Positions 29,914 to 38,612 of a DNA stretch of 64,000 nucleotides are shown in pieces; position 1 is the first letter of the stretch, and each line of letters starts with the position of its first letter. A model generated the notes under the pieces. It was given only the letters and a program-made list of their open reading frames with translations. It was not told the DNA's origin and did no database searches. Source of the stretch: RI-153 sp963752935 (GTDB lineage: Bacteria; Chloroflexota; Anaerolineae; Caldilineales; Caldilineaceae); NCBI GenBank assembly GCA_963752935.1, contig CAVWAL010000023.1, forward strand, positions 496,001 through 560,000, in the 5' to 3' direction. The position numbers and the translations under genes are program-made.

Positions 29914-31034
29914 TCCGGTTTGATTTCCACGCCCAGGCCGGGTTTTTGCGGCGCCGCGACATAGCCCTCACCGTCCACAACGGGCGGTTCGGTGAACATG
30001 GACCAGCCGTGCTGGTACTCACCCACCGGCGGATCATGCAGCAGTTCCAGGTAGGGAGCGTTGGCCAGGGCACAGACCATGTGCAAGTGGGCGACGGTGC
30101 CCAGACCGCGGCCGCCGTGATGGGGGACAACCTGCTTGCCATAGGCATCGGCAAGGACGGCCACGCGACGCACCGGCGTCATGCCGCCCAGCACCATACC
30201 CTCGGGTTGCAGGACGCCGTACACATTCTTTTCCAGCATCTGCACGAATTCGTGGAGGCCCGGGTTGTTCTCGCCGCCGGCGATGGGCATTTCCACTTTT
30301 TCACTCAAGCGCGCCAGTTGATCGAAGTGATAGCGCGGCAGAGGTTCTTCGAGCCAGTAGACGCCCAGGCGCTGCAGTTCACGTGCGGTTTCCACGGCGC
30401 GACGGAAATCCCAATGCAGGCCCGGCTGCCAATTCCCACTGGATTGGGCCTGGTTGGCGTCGACCATGATCGTCATGCGGTCGCCGACGGCGTTGCGGAC
30501 CTGCTCAACCAGGGCCACATCCTCGGCCATCGTCTGGTAGTGCAGGCGTAACTTAATGGCTTGCCAGCCTTCGTCGGCCAGGCGGGTGGCCAGATCCACA
30601 CGCTCCTCAACCGTGGAGAGGCGCACCATACTGGCGTAGGCGGGCACTTTATCCTTGGCGCCGCCCCAGATCTTGAAGAGCGGCTGTGCGCTGGCCTTGC
30701 CGATGACATCCCACAGGGCGATGTCGAGACCGGCGCGCCCCTGATAGTGACTGCCGCGGATGTAGTAGCGCATAATGCCTTCGTGGCGTTCCATATCGAA
30801 CGGATCTTGCCCCACCAGGATCTCACGCGCCCGCCCGAGCTGCCCGGCTTCTATGCCGGGGCCAACGCCCACGATCCCGGCGTCGGTGTGGATCTCCACG
30901 AAGGGCGTCCCACCCACGCTAAACGGCATCTTGCCGCCCAGATCCCAGGCCGGTTCGATAAAGCCTAGATCCTGGATCATCTTCAAGCGGCGTAGTTTTA
31001 CATCTGTGATTTTGATGCGAGAAGGTGTCTGCAT
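29895..31034 (-). CDS. Enolase-superfamily (mandelate racemase type) sugar-acid dehydratase
   Basis: The 379-residue protein has an N-terminal capping domain, then a barrel with the superfamily's metal ligands: Asp in VDANQA, Glu in LEEPLP and Glu in GGENNP. The general-base Lys lies in AIKLRLH and the His in PHHGGRG. This arrangement fits acid-sugar dehydratases of the mandelate-racemase subgroup, which turn an aldonate or related acid sugar into a 2-keto-3-deoxy acid. The exact substrate cannot be read. ATG at 31034 has a GGGAA ribosome-binding site. It is downstream of a lactonase gene by 53 bases and overlaps an acetyltransferase gene, within a sugar-acid catabolic cluster. Confidence 0.85.
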   Translation of the reverse strand: MQTPSRIKITDVKLRRLKMIQDLGFIEPAWDLGGKMPFSVGGTPFVEIHTDAGIVGVGPGIEAGQLGRAREILVGQDPFDMERHEGIMRYYIRGSHYQGRAGLDIALWDVIGKASAQPLFKIWGGAKDKVPAYASMVRLSTVEERVDLATRLADEGWQAIKLRLHYQTMAEDVALVEQVRNAVGDRMTIMVDANQAQSSGNWQPGLHWDFRRAVETARELQRLGVYWLEEPLPRYHFDQLARLSEKVEMPIAGGENNPGLHEFVQMLEKNVYGVLQPEGMVLGGMTPVRRVAVLADAYGKQVVPHHGGRGLGTVAHLHMVCALANAPYLELLHDPPVGEYQHGWSMFTEPPVVDGEGYVAAPQKPGLGVEIKPDWIEED

Positions 31035-31087
31035 ACAACCATTCCCTTTCATGTGCGCGAGAGATCGGAAATCCCCGTCGCTTCTTC

Positions 31088-31951
31088 CTATTTGCGAATC
31101 CTGGATCGGAAGGCGGGTTTCCCCTTCACCCCCAGGTTGATTCTGTAGAGCGCGCCGGCGGTCTCGCCGTTCTCGGCGGTGTCGTGGCCGCCCGCCGTGG
31201 TGACGTACATATCGGTGTAATCAGGGCCGGCAAAGGTGAGGCTCGACACTTTCTTGGTGGGGAACTTGACCACGCGCAATTCGCTGCCGTCAGGCGCGTG
31301 TTGCACGAGGCGGTAGCCGTCCCAGCGCGCCGACCAAAGGTTGTCGTCGGCATCCACGGCCATGCCGTCGGTCTTGCCATACTCGGGCCGCTGCTCATGC
31401 ACGATGACCTGCGGGTTCGAGATGTCGCCCGAGGCGCGGTCGTAGTCGAAGCGGGTGATGGTGCGGCGCATGGTGTCGGTGTGGTAAAAAGTGGCAAGAT
31501 CGGCGCTAAAGCCCATGCCGTTGGAAAGCCCGGCGTCTTCGAGGACGACGCGGATGCTGCCGTCGGGGTCGAGCCGGTAGAGCTTGCCGTTGCGGTCGCC
31601 GATGGGCATGGTGCCGCAGAAGACGCGCCCTTCAGGGTCGGCGATGACATCGTTGAAGCGGCCGTCAACTTCGGCATCGATCTGCGAGACGATGTCGGTC
31701 AACTCTCCCCGGCGCAGATGGGCGATGCGTCCGCGCCCCATGAAGAGCACAAACGAACCGTCATCCTGGATCGTGTAGCCCCCGATGGGCAGATCGGCCT
31801 GGAAGATCTGCTCGTGTTCTCCGGTGGCCGGATCATAGCGGAAGATCTTGCCCGGCGGGATATCCAGCCAGTAGAGGCGTTGTTCATCTTCGTGCCAGAG
31901 CGGACCTTCACCGGTAACACAGTGGTAGTTGGCGCAGAGAGTAAGTTCCAT
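31088..31951 (-). CDS. SMP-30/gluconolactonase family lactonase
   Basis: The 287-residue six-bladed propeller protein has EGPLWHEDEQRLYWLDIPPG, RFNDVIADPEGRVFCGTM, LSNGMGFSAD and TDGMAVDADDNLWSA; these supply the metal-binding Glu, Asn and Asp residues of the SMP-30 family. It probably hydrolyses a sugar lactone to the acid used by the dehydratase encoded next. ATG at 31951 has AAGGAG seven bases upstream, while the longer open frame upstream runs into repeat DNA. The GxxExxY element begins about 30 bases upstream of this start, so its native promoter or operon link may have been interrupted. Confidence 0.85.
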   Translation of the reverse strand: MELTLCANYHCVTGEGPLWHEDEQRLYWLDIPPGKIFRYDPATGEHEQIFQADLPIGGYTIQDDGSFVLFMGRGRIAHLRRGELTDIVSQIDAEVDGRFNDVIADPEGRVFCGTMPIGDRNGKLYRLDPDGSIRVVLEDAGLSNGMGFSADLATFYHTDTMRRTITRFDYDRASGDISNPQVIVHEQRPEYGKTDGMAVDADDNLWSARWDGYRLVQHAPDGSELRVVKFPTKKVSSLTFAGPDYTDMYVTTAGGHDTAENGETAGALYRINLGVKGKPAFRSRIRK

Positions 31952-31980
31952 ACATTGCTCCTTTTCAAACAGATACAGAG

Positions 31981-32488
31981 TTGATCCACGAAGGCACACG
32001 AAGATACACGAAGGCAGAAGAAGAAGAGAGTGCAGCCTATTTAGCCAGTCTTTGCCACTCCAGCTTACCGGTACTACCAAAGTTGATCAGAAGCGCAACA
32101 CGTAACCCGGTGGCTTTCATGTAGTTCAGAACCTGCGCCTGATCACGGGAGGTGAGATGTTCCATTGCTTTCAACTCCACAATGACTGTGTCATAACAGA
32201 CCAGGTCGGCAATGTAGGTCTTGGTCAATAGAGATCCCTTGTAAGAGATACCTAACGGCCGTTGCGACTCGTATGGAATTCGGCGACTCTGGCACTCTAT
32301 CTCCAATGCCTCTTGATAGACGGCCTCCAGAAAACCAGGACCCAGTTCCGTATGGACTTCCATCGCCGCACCGATAATGTTATAGACCTCATCCCTCAGT
32401 AGCAACATACTGCAACATTCCCTCTGGTGAACTCCCTGCTTATCTCTGCCTCTTTCTTCACGTACCTTCGTGTGCCTTCGTGGATCAA
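31981..32488. mobile_element. Candidate GxxExxY element with inverted terminal repeats
   Basis: The GxxExxY gene is bracketed by inverted copies of a CACGAAGG-type repeat: left 31981-32008 (TTGATCCACGAAGGCACACG), right 32461-32488 as its reverse complement, with about one mismatch. No transposase is present and no target duplication was verified. The unit sits between two sugar-acid genes that would otherwise be neighbours. Confidence 0.45.
32037..32408 (-). CDS. GxxExxY family protein (PD-(D/E)XK nuclease-like)
   Basis: The 123-residue protein begins DEVYNIIGAAMEVHTELGPGFLEAVYQEAL, with the family signature GPGFLEAVY. It goes on to YIADLVCYDTVIVELKA, where the Asp and ELK fit a PD-(D/E)XK-like metal site. 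Family members are common in environmental bacteria, often as repeat-associated single genes; their function is not established. It is complete and shows no frameshift. Its surroundings, inverted CACGAAGG repeats and a tandem array, differ from the operon around it, which suggests that it arrived with the repeats. Confidence 0.85.
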   Translation of the reverse strand: MLLLRDEVYNIIGAAMEVHTELGPGFLEAVYQEALEIECQSRRIPYESQRPLGISYKGSLLTKTYIADLVCYDTVIVELKAMEHLTSRDQAQVLNYMKATGLRVALLINFGSTGKLEWQRLAK

Positions 32489-32727
32489 GTTTCTGCCACT
32501 AGATCTCGATATCCTTCAGAAGCAACAAACCGCTCCACTTCCTTTGCTACTTCTGTTTCTTTTCTCTTCTTCGTGTACCTTCGTGTGCCTTCGTGGATCA
32601 AATCTCCGCCACTAGATCTCGATATTCTTCAGAAGCAACAAACCGCTCCACTTCCCTTACTGCTTCTGTTTCTTCTCTTCTCTTCTTCGTGTACCTTCGT
32701 GTGCCTTCGTGGATCAACTCTCTGCCA

Positions 32728-32740
<13 letters not shown>
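32462..32740. repeat. Tandem repeat of 113-116 bases (two full units and a partial third)
   Basis: Units begin at 32462, 32575 and 32691 with the same 27 bases (GTACCTTCGTGTGCC and so on), and include GCCACTAGATCTCGATA and AGAAGCAACAAACCGCTCCA. The third unit ends inside the last codons of the dehydrogenase gene at 32728, whose Ile-Glu-Ile-stop is part of the repeat. It appears to be a tandem duplication of that gene's tail plus the CACGAAGG motif. It is not a CRISPR: there are no short spacers. Confidence 0.85.
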
Positions 32741-33792
<1,052 letters not shown>

Positions 33793-34040
33793 GCGTAGTT
33801 CCTTTTAGCTGGTTCTGTAGTGTTGGTGGAATGGTTGCTGATCCTGGATGAGACGCGCCCAGACCTATCCGCTATCGAGCATTTGATGGATGACTGAAGC
33901 CGGTAGGATGACGGTTTCACGCAATCCTGAGGATAGATGCAGTCTATCACGTTGGGAAGCGATGGCACAAAGTATTGCGTCTTTCGCATTGTGTGGGGGA
34001 GGGACAATTCGGGCCTATTTGGCAGGCACGATTGGGCGCG

Positions 34041-34934
34041 CTACCTTTCCAAAAATCGTTCGAGTTCTGCCTTTGTCGGCATGCCCACCCGTGCCCCCGT
34101 GACGGTGGTGCAGAGCGCGCCGGTGGCGCTGGCGTAGGCGAGCAGATGGTCCCAATCGTAGCCGGCGGCGACACCGGCGGCGAAGGCGCCGTGGAAGGCG
34201 TCGCCCGCGCCGGTCGTATCCACAGCAGCAACGACAAACGCCGGAAAGTCACCATTCGCCTGCCGTGTGCGCCAGACCAATCCACGCTCACCCAGCGTGA
34301 TCACCACATGAGGGGCGAGTGCGAGCAGATCCTGGGCGGCGGCGTGGAAGTCCGCTTGATGGGTGACTTCGCGGGCGAATCGTTCCGATGCCACAAGATA
34401 ATCGACTTGGTTGGCCAGAGCCAGGCTGCCGGCGTGGGCGCGGTCGGCGTCAATCACCGTAGGAATTCGGCGCGCTTTGGCCCAGTCCATGATCTTTTGC
34501 GACAGCTCCAGGTGATGTCCGTCAAAGAGGATGGCCTTGACGTGTCCATCGCTCAAATCAGCGTAGGCCGGATCCAGTGACAACGGCTCTTTGTAGTTGA
34601 TGATGGTGCGGTGTCCGTTGGGCTTTACCAGGATCGATGAAAGCGACGTGGCCACATCCCCGCGCGCGATCAGGTGTGTGTCGATGCCCTCGGCCTGCAA
34701 TTCGTCTACATGGCGAGTGCCGTAAAGATCAGTGCCCAGGTATCCGGCGTAGGCCACGCTGTGCCCCAAGCGCGCGGCGGCCACCGCTGCATTGGCGGCT
34801 GTTCCTCCACCACACTGCACAAACGCTTCAGCGGTGATCTTCTCGTCGGCGTCAGGGTGATGGGGCACCTGGAAGATCAGATCGTAGCAGGCAATGCCCA
34901 CGCAGAGGAGATCGACAGACCACGGAGATCCCAT
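34041..34934 (-). CDS. PfkB family sugar kinase
   Basis: The 297-residue ribokinase-family protein has the Gly-rich GGGTAANAAVAAARLG near the start and the ATP-site and catalytic-base motif DTTGAGDAFHGAFAAG near the end. It could phosphorylate 2-keto-3-deoxy acids, fructose, ribose or similar; 2-keto-3-deoxygluconate kinase is the natural fit to its neighbours but remains inference. ATG at 34934 has AAAGGAGG upstream; the longer frame to 35021 lacks family sequence. It diverges from the consensus promoter of the transporter operon. A 15-base repeat lies about 50 bases before its start. Confidence 0.85.
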   Translation of the reverse strand: MGSPWSVDLLCVGIACYDLIFQVPHHPDADEKITAEAFVQCGGGTAANAAVAAARLGHSVAYAGYLGTDLYGTRHVDELQAEGIDTHLIARGDVATSLSSILVKPNGHRTIINYKEPLSLDPAYADLSDGHVKAILFDGHHLELSQKIMDWAKARRIPTVIDADRAHAGSLALANQVDYLVASERFAREVTHQADFHAAAQDLLALAPHVVITLGERGLVWRTRQANGDFPAFVVAAVDTTGAGDAFHGAFAAGVAAGYDWDHLLAYASATGALCTTVTGARVGMPTKAELERFLER

Positions 34935-34984
34935 CGACGGCCTCCTTTCTAAAGGAAGAGGCTGACATTCAGAAGATGAAAGGT

Positions 34985-34999
34985 GAATCAGCCAGGTTG
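34985..34999. promoter_or_regulatory. Possible operator, copy 1 (GAATCAGCCAGGTTG)
   Basis: This exact 15-base sequence recurs at 35134-35148 in the same orientation, on the other side of the transporter promoter. Copy 1 is just upstream of the kinase gene. A shared regulator of both divergent units is possible; no regulator gene is in the window. Confidence 0.35.
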
Positions 35000-35041
35000 A
35001 TTTCAGCTTAACGAGCACCACAGTGGCGCAACGAAACTTGT

Positions 35042-35070
35042 TTGACAGTGGATTAGGGGTAATCTATAAT
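35042..35070 (+). promoter_or_regulatory. Perfect consensus housekeeping promoter for the transporter operon
   Basis: TTGACA at 35042-35047 and TATAAT at 35065-35070 are separated by exactly 17 bases. Transcription would start near 35077, leaving a leader of about 450 bases before the binding-protein gene. Confidence 0.85.
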
Positions 35071-35076
35071 GGGCGA

Positions 35077-35529
35077 ACCAGCGACTTGGCTTATTCAATT
35101 GCTGATACCTCTCCCCCGCTTTTGTCGGACGTAGAATCAGCCAGGTTGTATCAACTTACCCATCCAACTTATTTCGACAATCCATTCTACTACTGCGCTC
35201 TCTTTTTCGGTATTCCAATGTACAAGGCGAGTTCTATCTACCGCCAGTAGTTGTTTTAGCGTGAGTACCCGGCACGTGTTTCTGCCTCTGGATTGATGAT
35301 CCATTCCCCGCAGGAAACCGTGCCGTCTTCCCGGCACAACTCCATGTTGTCGGTTCTTCAACACTACTACATTCCATTCACACGTACTTCTTGTCAGAAA
35401 GGAGGTGTCCACGAGAGCGCTTGGTCTGCTTGATGATAACCGTCGACAGAAAGCGCCTTCAAACAGCCAGTTTTACGATTGGATCACACCATTCCGCTTG
35501 AATCAACCATGGAAAGGGAGTCGTACCGT
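35077..35529 (+). ncRNA. Structured 5' leader of the transporter operon, candidate riboswitch
   Basis: This stretch of about 450 bases has no convincing gene. At 35270-35325 an extended hairpin is built from CGGCACG/CGTGCCG, then GTTTC/GAAAC, TGC/GCA and an apical TGGAT/ATCCA around TGATG, with internal loops. The 3' arm CGTGCCG can instead pair with CGGCAC at 35332-35337, giving a small hairpin with loop TCTTCC, so the two structures exclude each other. This is a typical switch arrangement, but I do not recognise a known riboswitch class. Further on, AAAGGAGG at about 35398-35405 is a strong ribosome-binding-like sequence without a clear gene, and GCGCTT/AAGCGC may pair at 35417-35456. Confidence 0.5.
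35134..35148. promoter_or_regulatory. Possible operator, copy 2 (GAATCAGCCAGGTTG)
   Basis: Second exact copy of the repeat at 34985-34999. It lies about 60 bases downstream of the predicted transcription start, a position where a bound repressor could block elongation. Confidence 0.35.
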
Positions 35530-37440
35530 ATGAATAGATTTCGAATGTCCTGGCTCGTCGCTATTATGCTCGTGGCTGTGCTAGCGTTGGCCGCCTGTGG
35601 TGGTGAAGAAGCACCGGCGCCTGCCGCTGCCCCCACCGAGGCCCCCGCTGCCGCAGCACCCACCGAAGCGCCGGCCGCTGCCGAGCCGACTGAAGCACCG
35701 GCTGCTGCCGAGCCGACCGAAGCCCCGGCTGAAGAACCTGCAGCCGAAGCCGAAGACTACATGAACGCTTCGCGTGAAGAAACCGTGATTTGGGACATCG
35801 ACGGTGGTCGTTCGGCTGATCCCGAACTGTGGAATACATTCGTACCTGGCGCCCGTCTAGACAACGGCTACCACCAGACTATTCTCGAACCACTTTTCAT
35901 TCTCAATTACCAGACCGGCGAGTTTATGCCCTGGCTGGCAACTGAAATGACGTCCAACGAGACCAATGACGTGTGGACACTGAAGCTGCGCGAGGGCGTT
36001 ACCTGGCAGGATGGCGAAGCCTTCAATGCCGACGATGTCGTCTTCACCATTCAGATGATGTTGGACAATGCGCCCGAGCTACAGCGCTCAGCTTCTATGC
36101 AGGATTGGGTAGCCAGCGTTGAAAAAGTTGACGATCTGACCGTACAGTTCAACCTGACCCGCCCGAATCCCCGCTTCCAATTGGACAATTTCTCTGTCAA
36201 GATCTGGGGCGGCATTAACATCGTGCCCGAGCACATCTGGAAGGATGTCGATCCCCTCACCTTCAAGTTCTACGACCCCGAAAAGGGTTGGCCGATGGGC
36301 ACCGGGCCATACAAGCTGGCCAGCGTCGGCCCGACCGAGTTCACCTACGTACGTGATGACAACTGGTGGGGCGCCGCAACCGATTGGAAACCCCTGCCCG
36401 TCCCCAAGAAGATGATCTGGACCTGGGGCGGCCCCGAAGAAACCCGCGCCGCTCTCATGGCAGACGGTCAGCTCGACAGTCTCATGGACGTGACCCTGGG
36501 TGCGCTGCAAGCTTTGCAGGCCAAAAACCCCAATGTGGTCACCTGGTTCACCGACATGCCTAAGGCGTGGGTGCCTGATCCCTGCTCGCGCACCTTGTTC
36601 ATCAACAACCTCGTTGAACCGTGGAACGATCCGGAGATGCGCTGGGCGTTGAACTATGCCATCGACCGCGATCAGATTGTGGCGATCGCCTACGAAGGCA
36701 CTACCCTCAAGTCGCGCAGTTTCTTCCCGGCCTACCCGCCGTTGGATGCCATCATTGACAATGCGATTGAGGCCGGCGCCTATGACCTGGACAAACTGTG
36801 GACATTCGATCCAGAGATGACCAAGGCCATCTTCGAAGAGAAGGGCTACACCCTCAACGGCAATGGCTACTACGAGAAAGATGGGCAGGAACTGACCATC
36901 AACATGTCTACACACGAAGCCTTCATCGAGAAGCAACGCATCGCCGCCGTCCTGGTTGAGCAACTCCAGGCCGTGGGCATCAACGCTTCTAGCCGCAACG
37001 AAGCCGGCGCCACGTGGGACGAAAACCGCCGTATGGGCAACTTCGACCTGCAGATGAACTGGCACATGTGCGGTTCCGTCAACGAACCATGGGCTTCCAT
37101 GGACACGGCCAATGTGAAGTGGTTCAAACCGATTGGCGAGGCGGCCGACAACGATCAGATGCGCTGGACAGGCGAGCAAGCTGACGCCTATGGCGCCCTG
37201 GTCGACGAGATGGGCACCCTACCCATTGGCGATCCCAAGGTTCAGGAACTCTTCAATCAGGCCATCAAGATCTTCGAGGATGAACTTCCCGTCATCCCCA
37301 TCACACAGGCCAAGAAGATCATTCCGTTTGACACCACGTACTGGACCGGATGGCCGACCTTCGACAATCAGTACATCCATCCCCCAACCTGGTGGCAGAG
37401 CACGCATGTGATCATTCACAACCTGCAGGCTGCTCAGTAA
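35530..37440 (+). CDS. ABC transporter substrate-binding lipoprotein (peptide/opine family 5)
   Basis: This protein of 636 residues is a cluster C (DppA/OppA-like) solute-binding protein. A lipoprotein signal ends LALAAC with the lipidated Cys23. A Pro/Ala/Thr/Glu linker of repeated PTEAPAAA type (residues about 24-72) tethers the domain. The mature part shows ILEPLFILNYQTGEFMPWLA, LREGVTWQDGEAFNADDVVFT and the FDTTYW region near the end. The substrate may be a peptide or, given its neighbours, a sugar or oligosaccharide, as for some members of this family. ATG at 35530 follows AAAGGGAG; an ATG at 35509 is possible. First gene of the transporter operon. Confidence 0.9.
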   Translation: MNRFRMSWLVAIMLVAVLALAACGGEEAPAPAAAPTEAPAAAAPTEAPAAAEPTEAPAAAEPTEAPAEEPAAEAEDYMNASREETVIWDIDGGRSADPELWNTFVPGARLDNGYHQTILEPLFILNYQTGEFMPWLATEMTSNETNDVWTLKLREGVTWQDGEAFNADDVVFTIQMMLDNAPELQRSASMQDWVASVEKVDDLTVQFNLTRPNPRFQLDNFSVKIWGGINIVPEHIWKDVDPLTFKFYDPEKGWPMGTGPYKLASVGPTEFTYVRDDNWWGAATDWKPLPVPKKMIWTWGGPEETRAALMADGQLDSLMDVTLGALQALQAKNPNVVTWFTDMPKAWVPDPCSRTLFINNLVEPWNDPEMRWALNYAIDRDQIVAIAYEGTTLKSRSFFPAYPPLDAIIDNAIEAGAYDLDKLWTFDPEMTKAIFEEKGYTLNGNGYYEKDGQELTINMSTHEAFIEKQRIAAVLVEQLQAVGINASSRNEAGATWDENRRMGNFDLQMNWHMCGSVNEPWASMDTANVKWFKPIGEAADNDQMRWTGEQADAYGALVDEMGTLPIGDPKVQELFNQAIKIFEDELPVIPITQAKKIIPFDTTYWTGWPTFDNQYIHPPTWWQSTHVIIHNLQAAQ

Positions 37441-37468
37441 GCAGATTGTAGAGTTTGTGACAGTTCTG

Positions 37469-37501
37469 ACATGGGCGCTGGGAAGTTTCCAGCGCCCATG
37501 T
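37469..37501 (+). terminator. Hairpin after the binding-protein gene (attenuating terminator)
   Basis: ACATGGGCGCTGG and its complement form a perfect 13-base-pair stem with a short loop and a weak TTTC tail. It lies between the binding-protein and permease genes, the usual place for a partial terminator or RNA-stabilising hairpin that gives excess binding protein. Confidence 0.7.
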
Positions 37502-37596
37502 TTCAGATACAGGTTGGCAATCGGATCACAGCATAGCGGTTTATCAATTTTGGAACAGTCGTTGCACCTGATCGACGACCGTTGTGAGGAGTTATT

Positions 37597-38607
37597 ATGG
37601 GTGGATTAACACCGAAATATATAGCGCGAAGATTGGGCATGTGGCTGCTCACCATCTGGTTGGGATCTACCATCATCTTCATCATTCCACGTCTTGCCCC
37701 GGGTGATCCGATCTCTGCTATGGTCAGCCGTCTCAGTTTTCAATCCGGATATGTTGAAAACAGCACAGCGATGATTGAGGCATGGCGGGCGCGGTTTGGA
37801 TTGGATGGCCCCTGGTACGTGCAGTATTTCAGCTTTATCCGCAGCGCAGTTACCTTCGACCTTGGCTATTCTTTGGCATCGTTTCCCAGCAGAGTCGATG
37901 AGATGATCCTCCAGGCCTTACCCTGGACTTTAGGCCTTCTTACCATCTCTGTCATTATTTCCTTTTTTGTAGGCAACATGATCGGCGCGCTGATGGCCTG
38001 GCGCCGTACACCGAATATTGTCCGAAACCTGCTACCGATCAGCCTGACTTTTACGTCGATTCCGTTTTTTATGTTGGGCATTTTACTTATCTACCTATTC
38101 GCGTTTGGCCTGCGCTGGTTTCCACCATCCGGTGCCTTCGGGCGCGGCCTGGACGTAGGGTTTAATTGGCCTTTTATCAAAAGTGTCATCTATCACGGTA
38201 CCCTGCCTGCGATCTCCATCGTCGTCACCTCCATGGGCTTTTGGGCTTTGGGTATGCGCGGCATGATGATCACCACCGATGGTGAGGATTACATGATCCT
38301 GGCGGATGCCAAGGGACTTCCTCCATCACGGGTTTTCTGGTGGTATGGGGTGCGAAACTCGATTTTGCCTCAGGTTACAGCTTTGGCCCTCAGCCTGGGA
38401 GCCATTGCGGGGGGTTCCACGCTCGTGGAATACATCTTCGCTTATCCAGGCATGGGGTACTTACTCTATCTGGGCATTGTTAACACAGACTACACACTGA
38501 TTCAGGGAATCGTTTTCATTTTGATTGCCGGTACGGCCACAGCCGTCCTGATCCTGGATCTGTTGTATCCCTTAGTAGATCCACGTATCACCTATGAGAG
38601 AGGTTAG
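37597..38607 (+). CDS. ABC transporter permease, DppB type
   Basis: The 336-residue inner-membrane permease has the DppB-family start YIARRLGMWLLTIWLGSTIIFIIPRLAPGDP, six predicted helices and the cytoplasmic EAA-like loop DYMILADAKGLPPSRVFWWYGVRNSILP, which contacts the ATPases. GAGGAG lies before the ATG. It pairs with the next permease. It is somewhat more AT-rich than its neighbours, without other signs of transfer. Confidence 0.92.
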   Translation: MGGLTPKYIARRLGMWLLTIWLGSTIIFIIPRLAPGDPISAMVSRLSFQSGYVENSTAMIEAWRARFGLDGPWYVQYFSFIRSAVTFDLGYSLASFPSRVDEMILQALPWTLGLLTISVIISFFVGNMIGALMAWRRTPNIVRNLLPISLTFTSIPFFMLGILLIYLFAFGLRWFPPSGAFGRGLDVGFNWPFIKSVIYHGTLPAISIVVTSMGFWALGMRGMMITTDGEDYMILADAKGLPPSRVFWWYGVRNSILPQVTALALSLGAIAGGSTLVEYIFAYPGMGYLLYLGIVNTDYTLIQGIVFILIAGTATAVLILDLLYPLVDPRITYERG

Positions 38608-38612
38608 AATCC

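Noticed and set aside
35405..35532. GTG-initiated leader peptide overlapping the binding-protein start
   Set aside because: The GTG directly abuts the AGGAG sequence with no spacing, so it is not a usable start. No better start in that frame has a ribosome-binding site.
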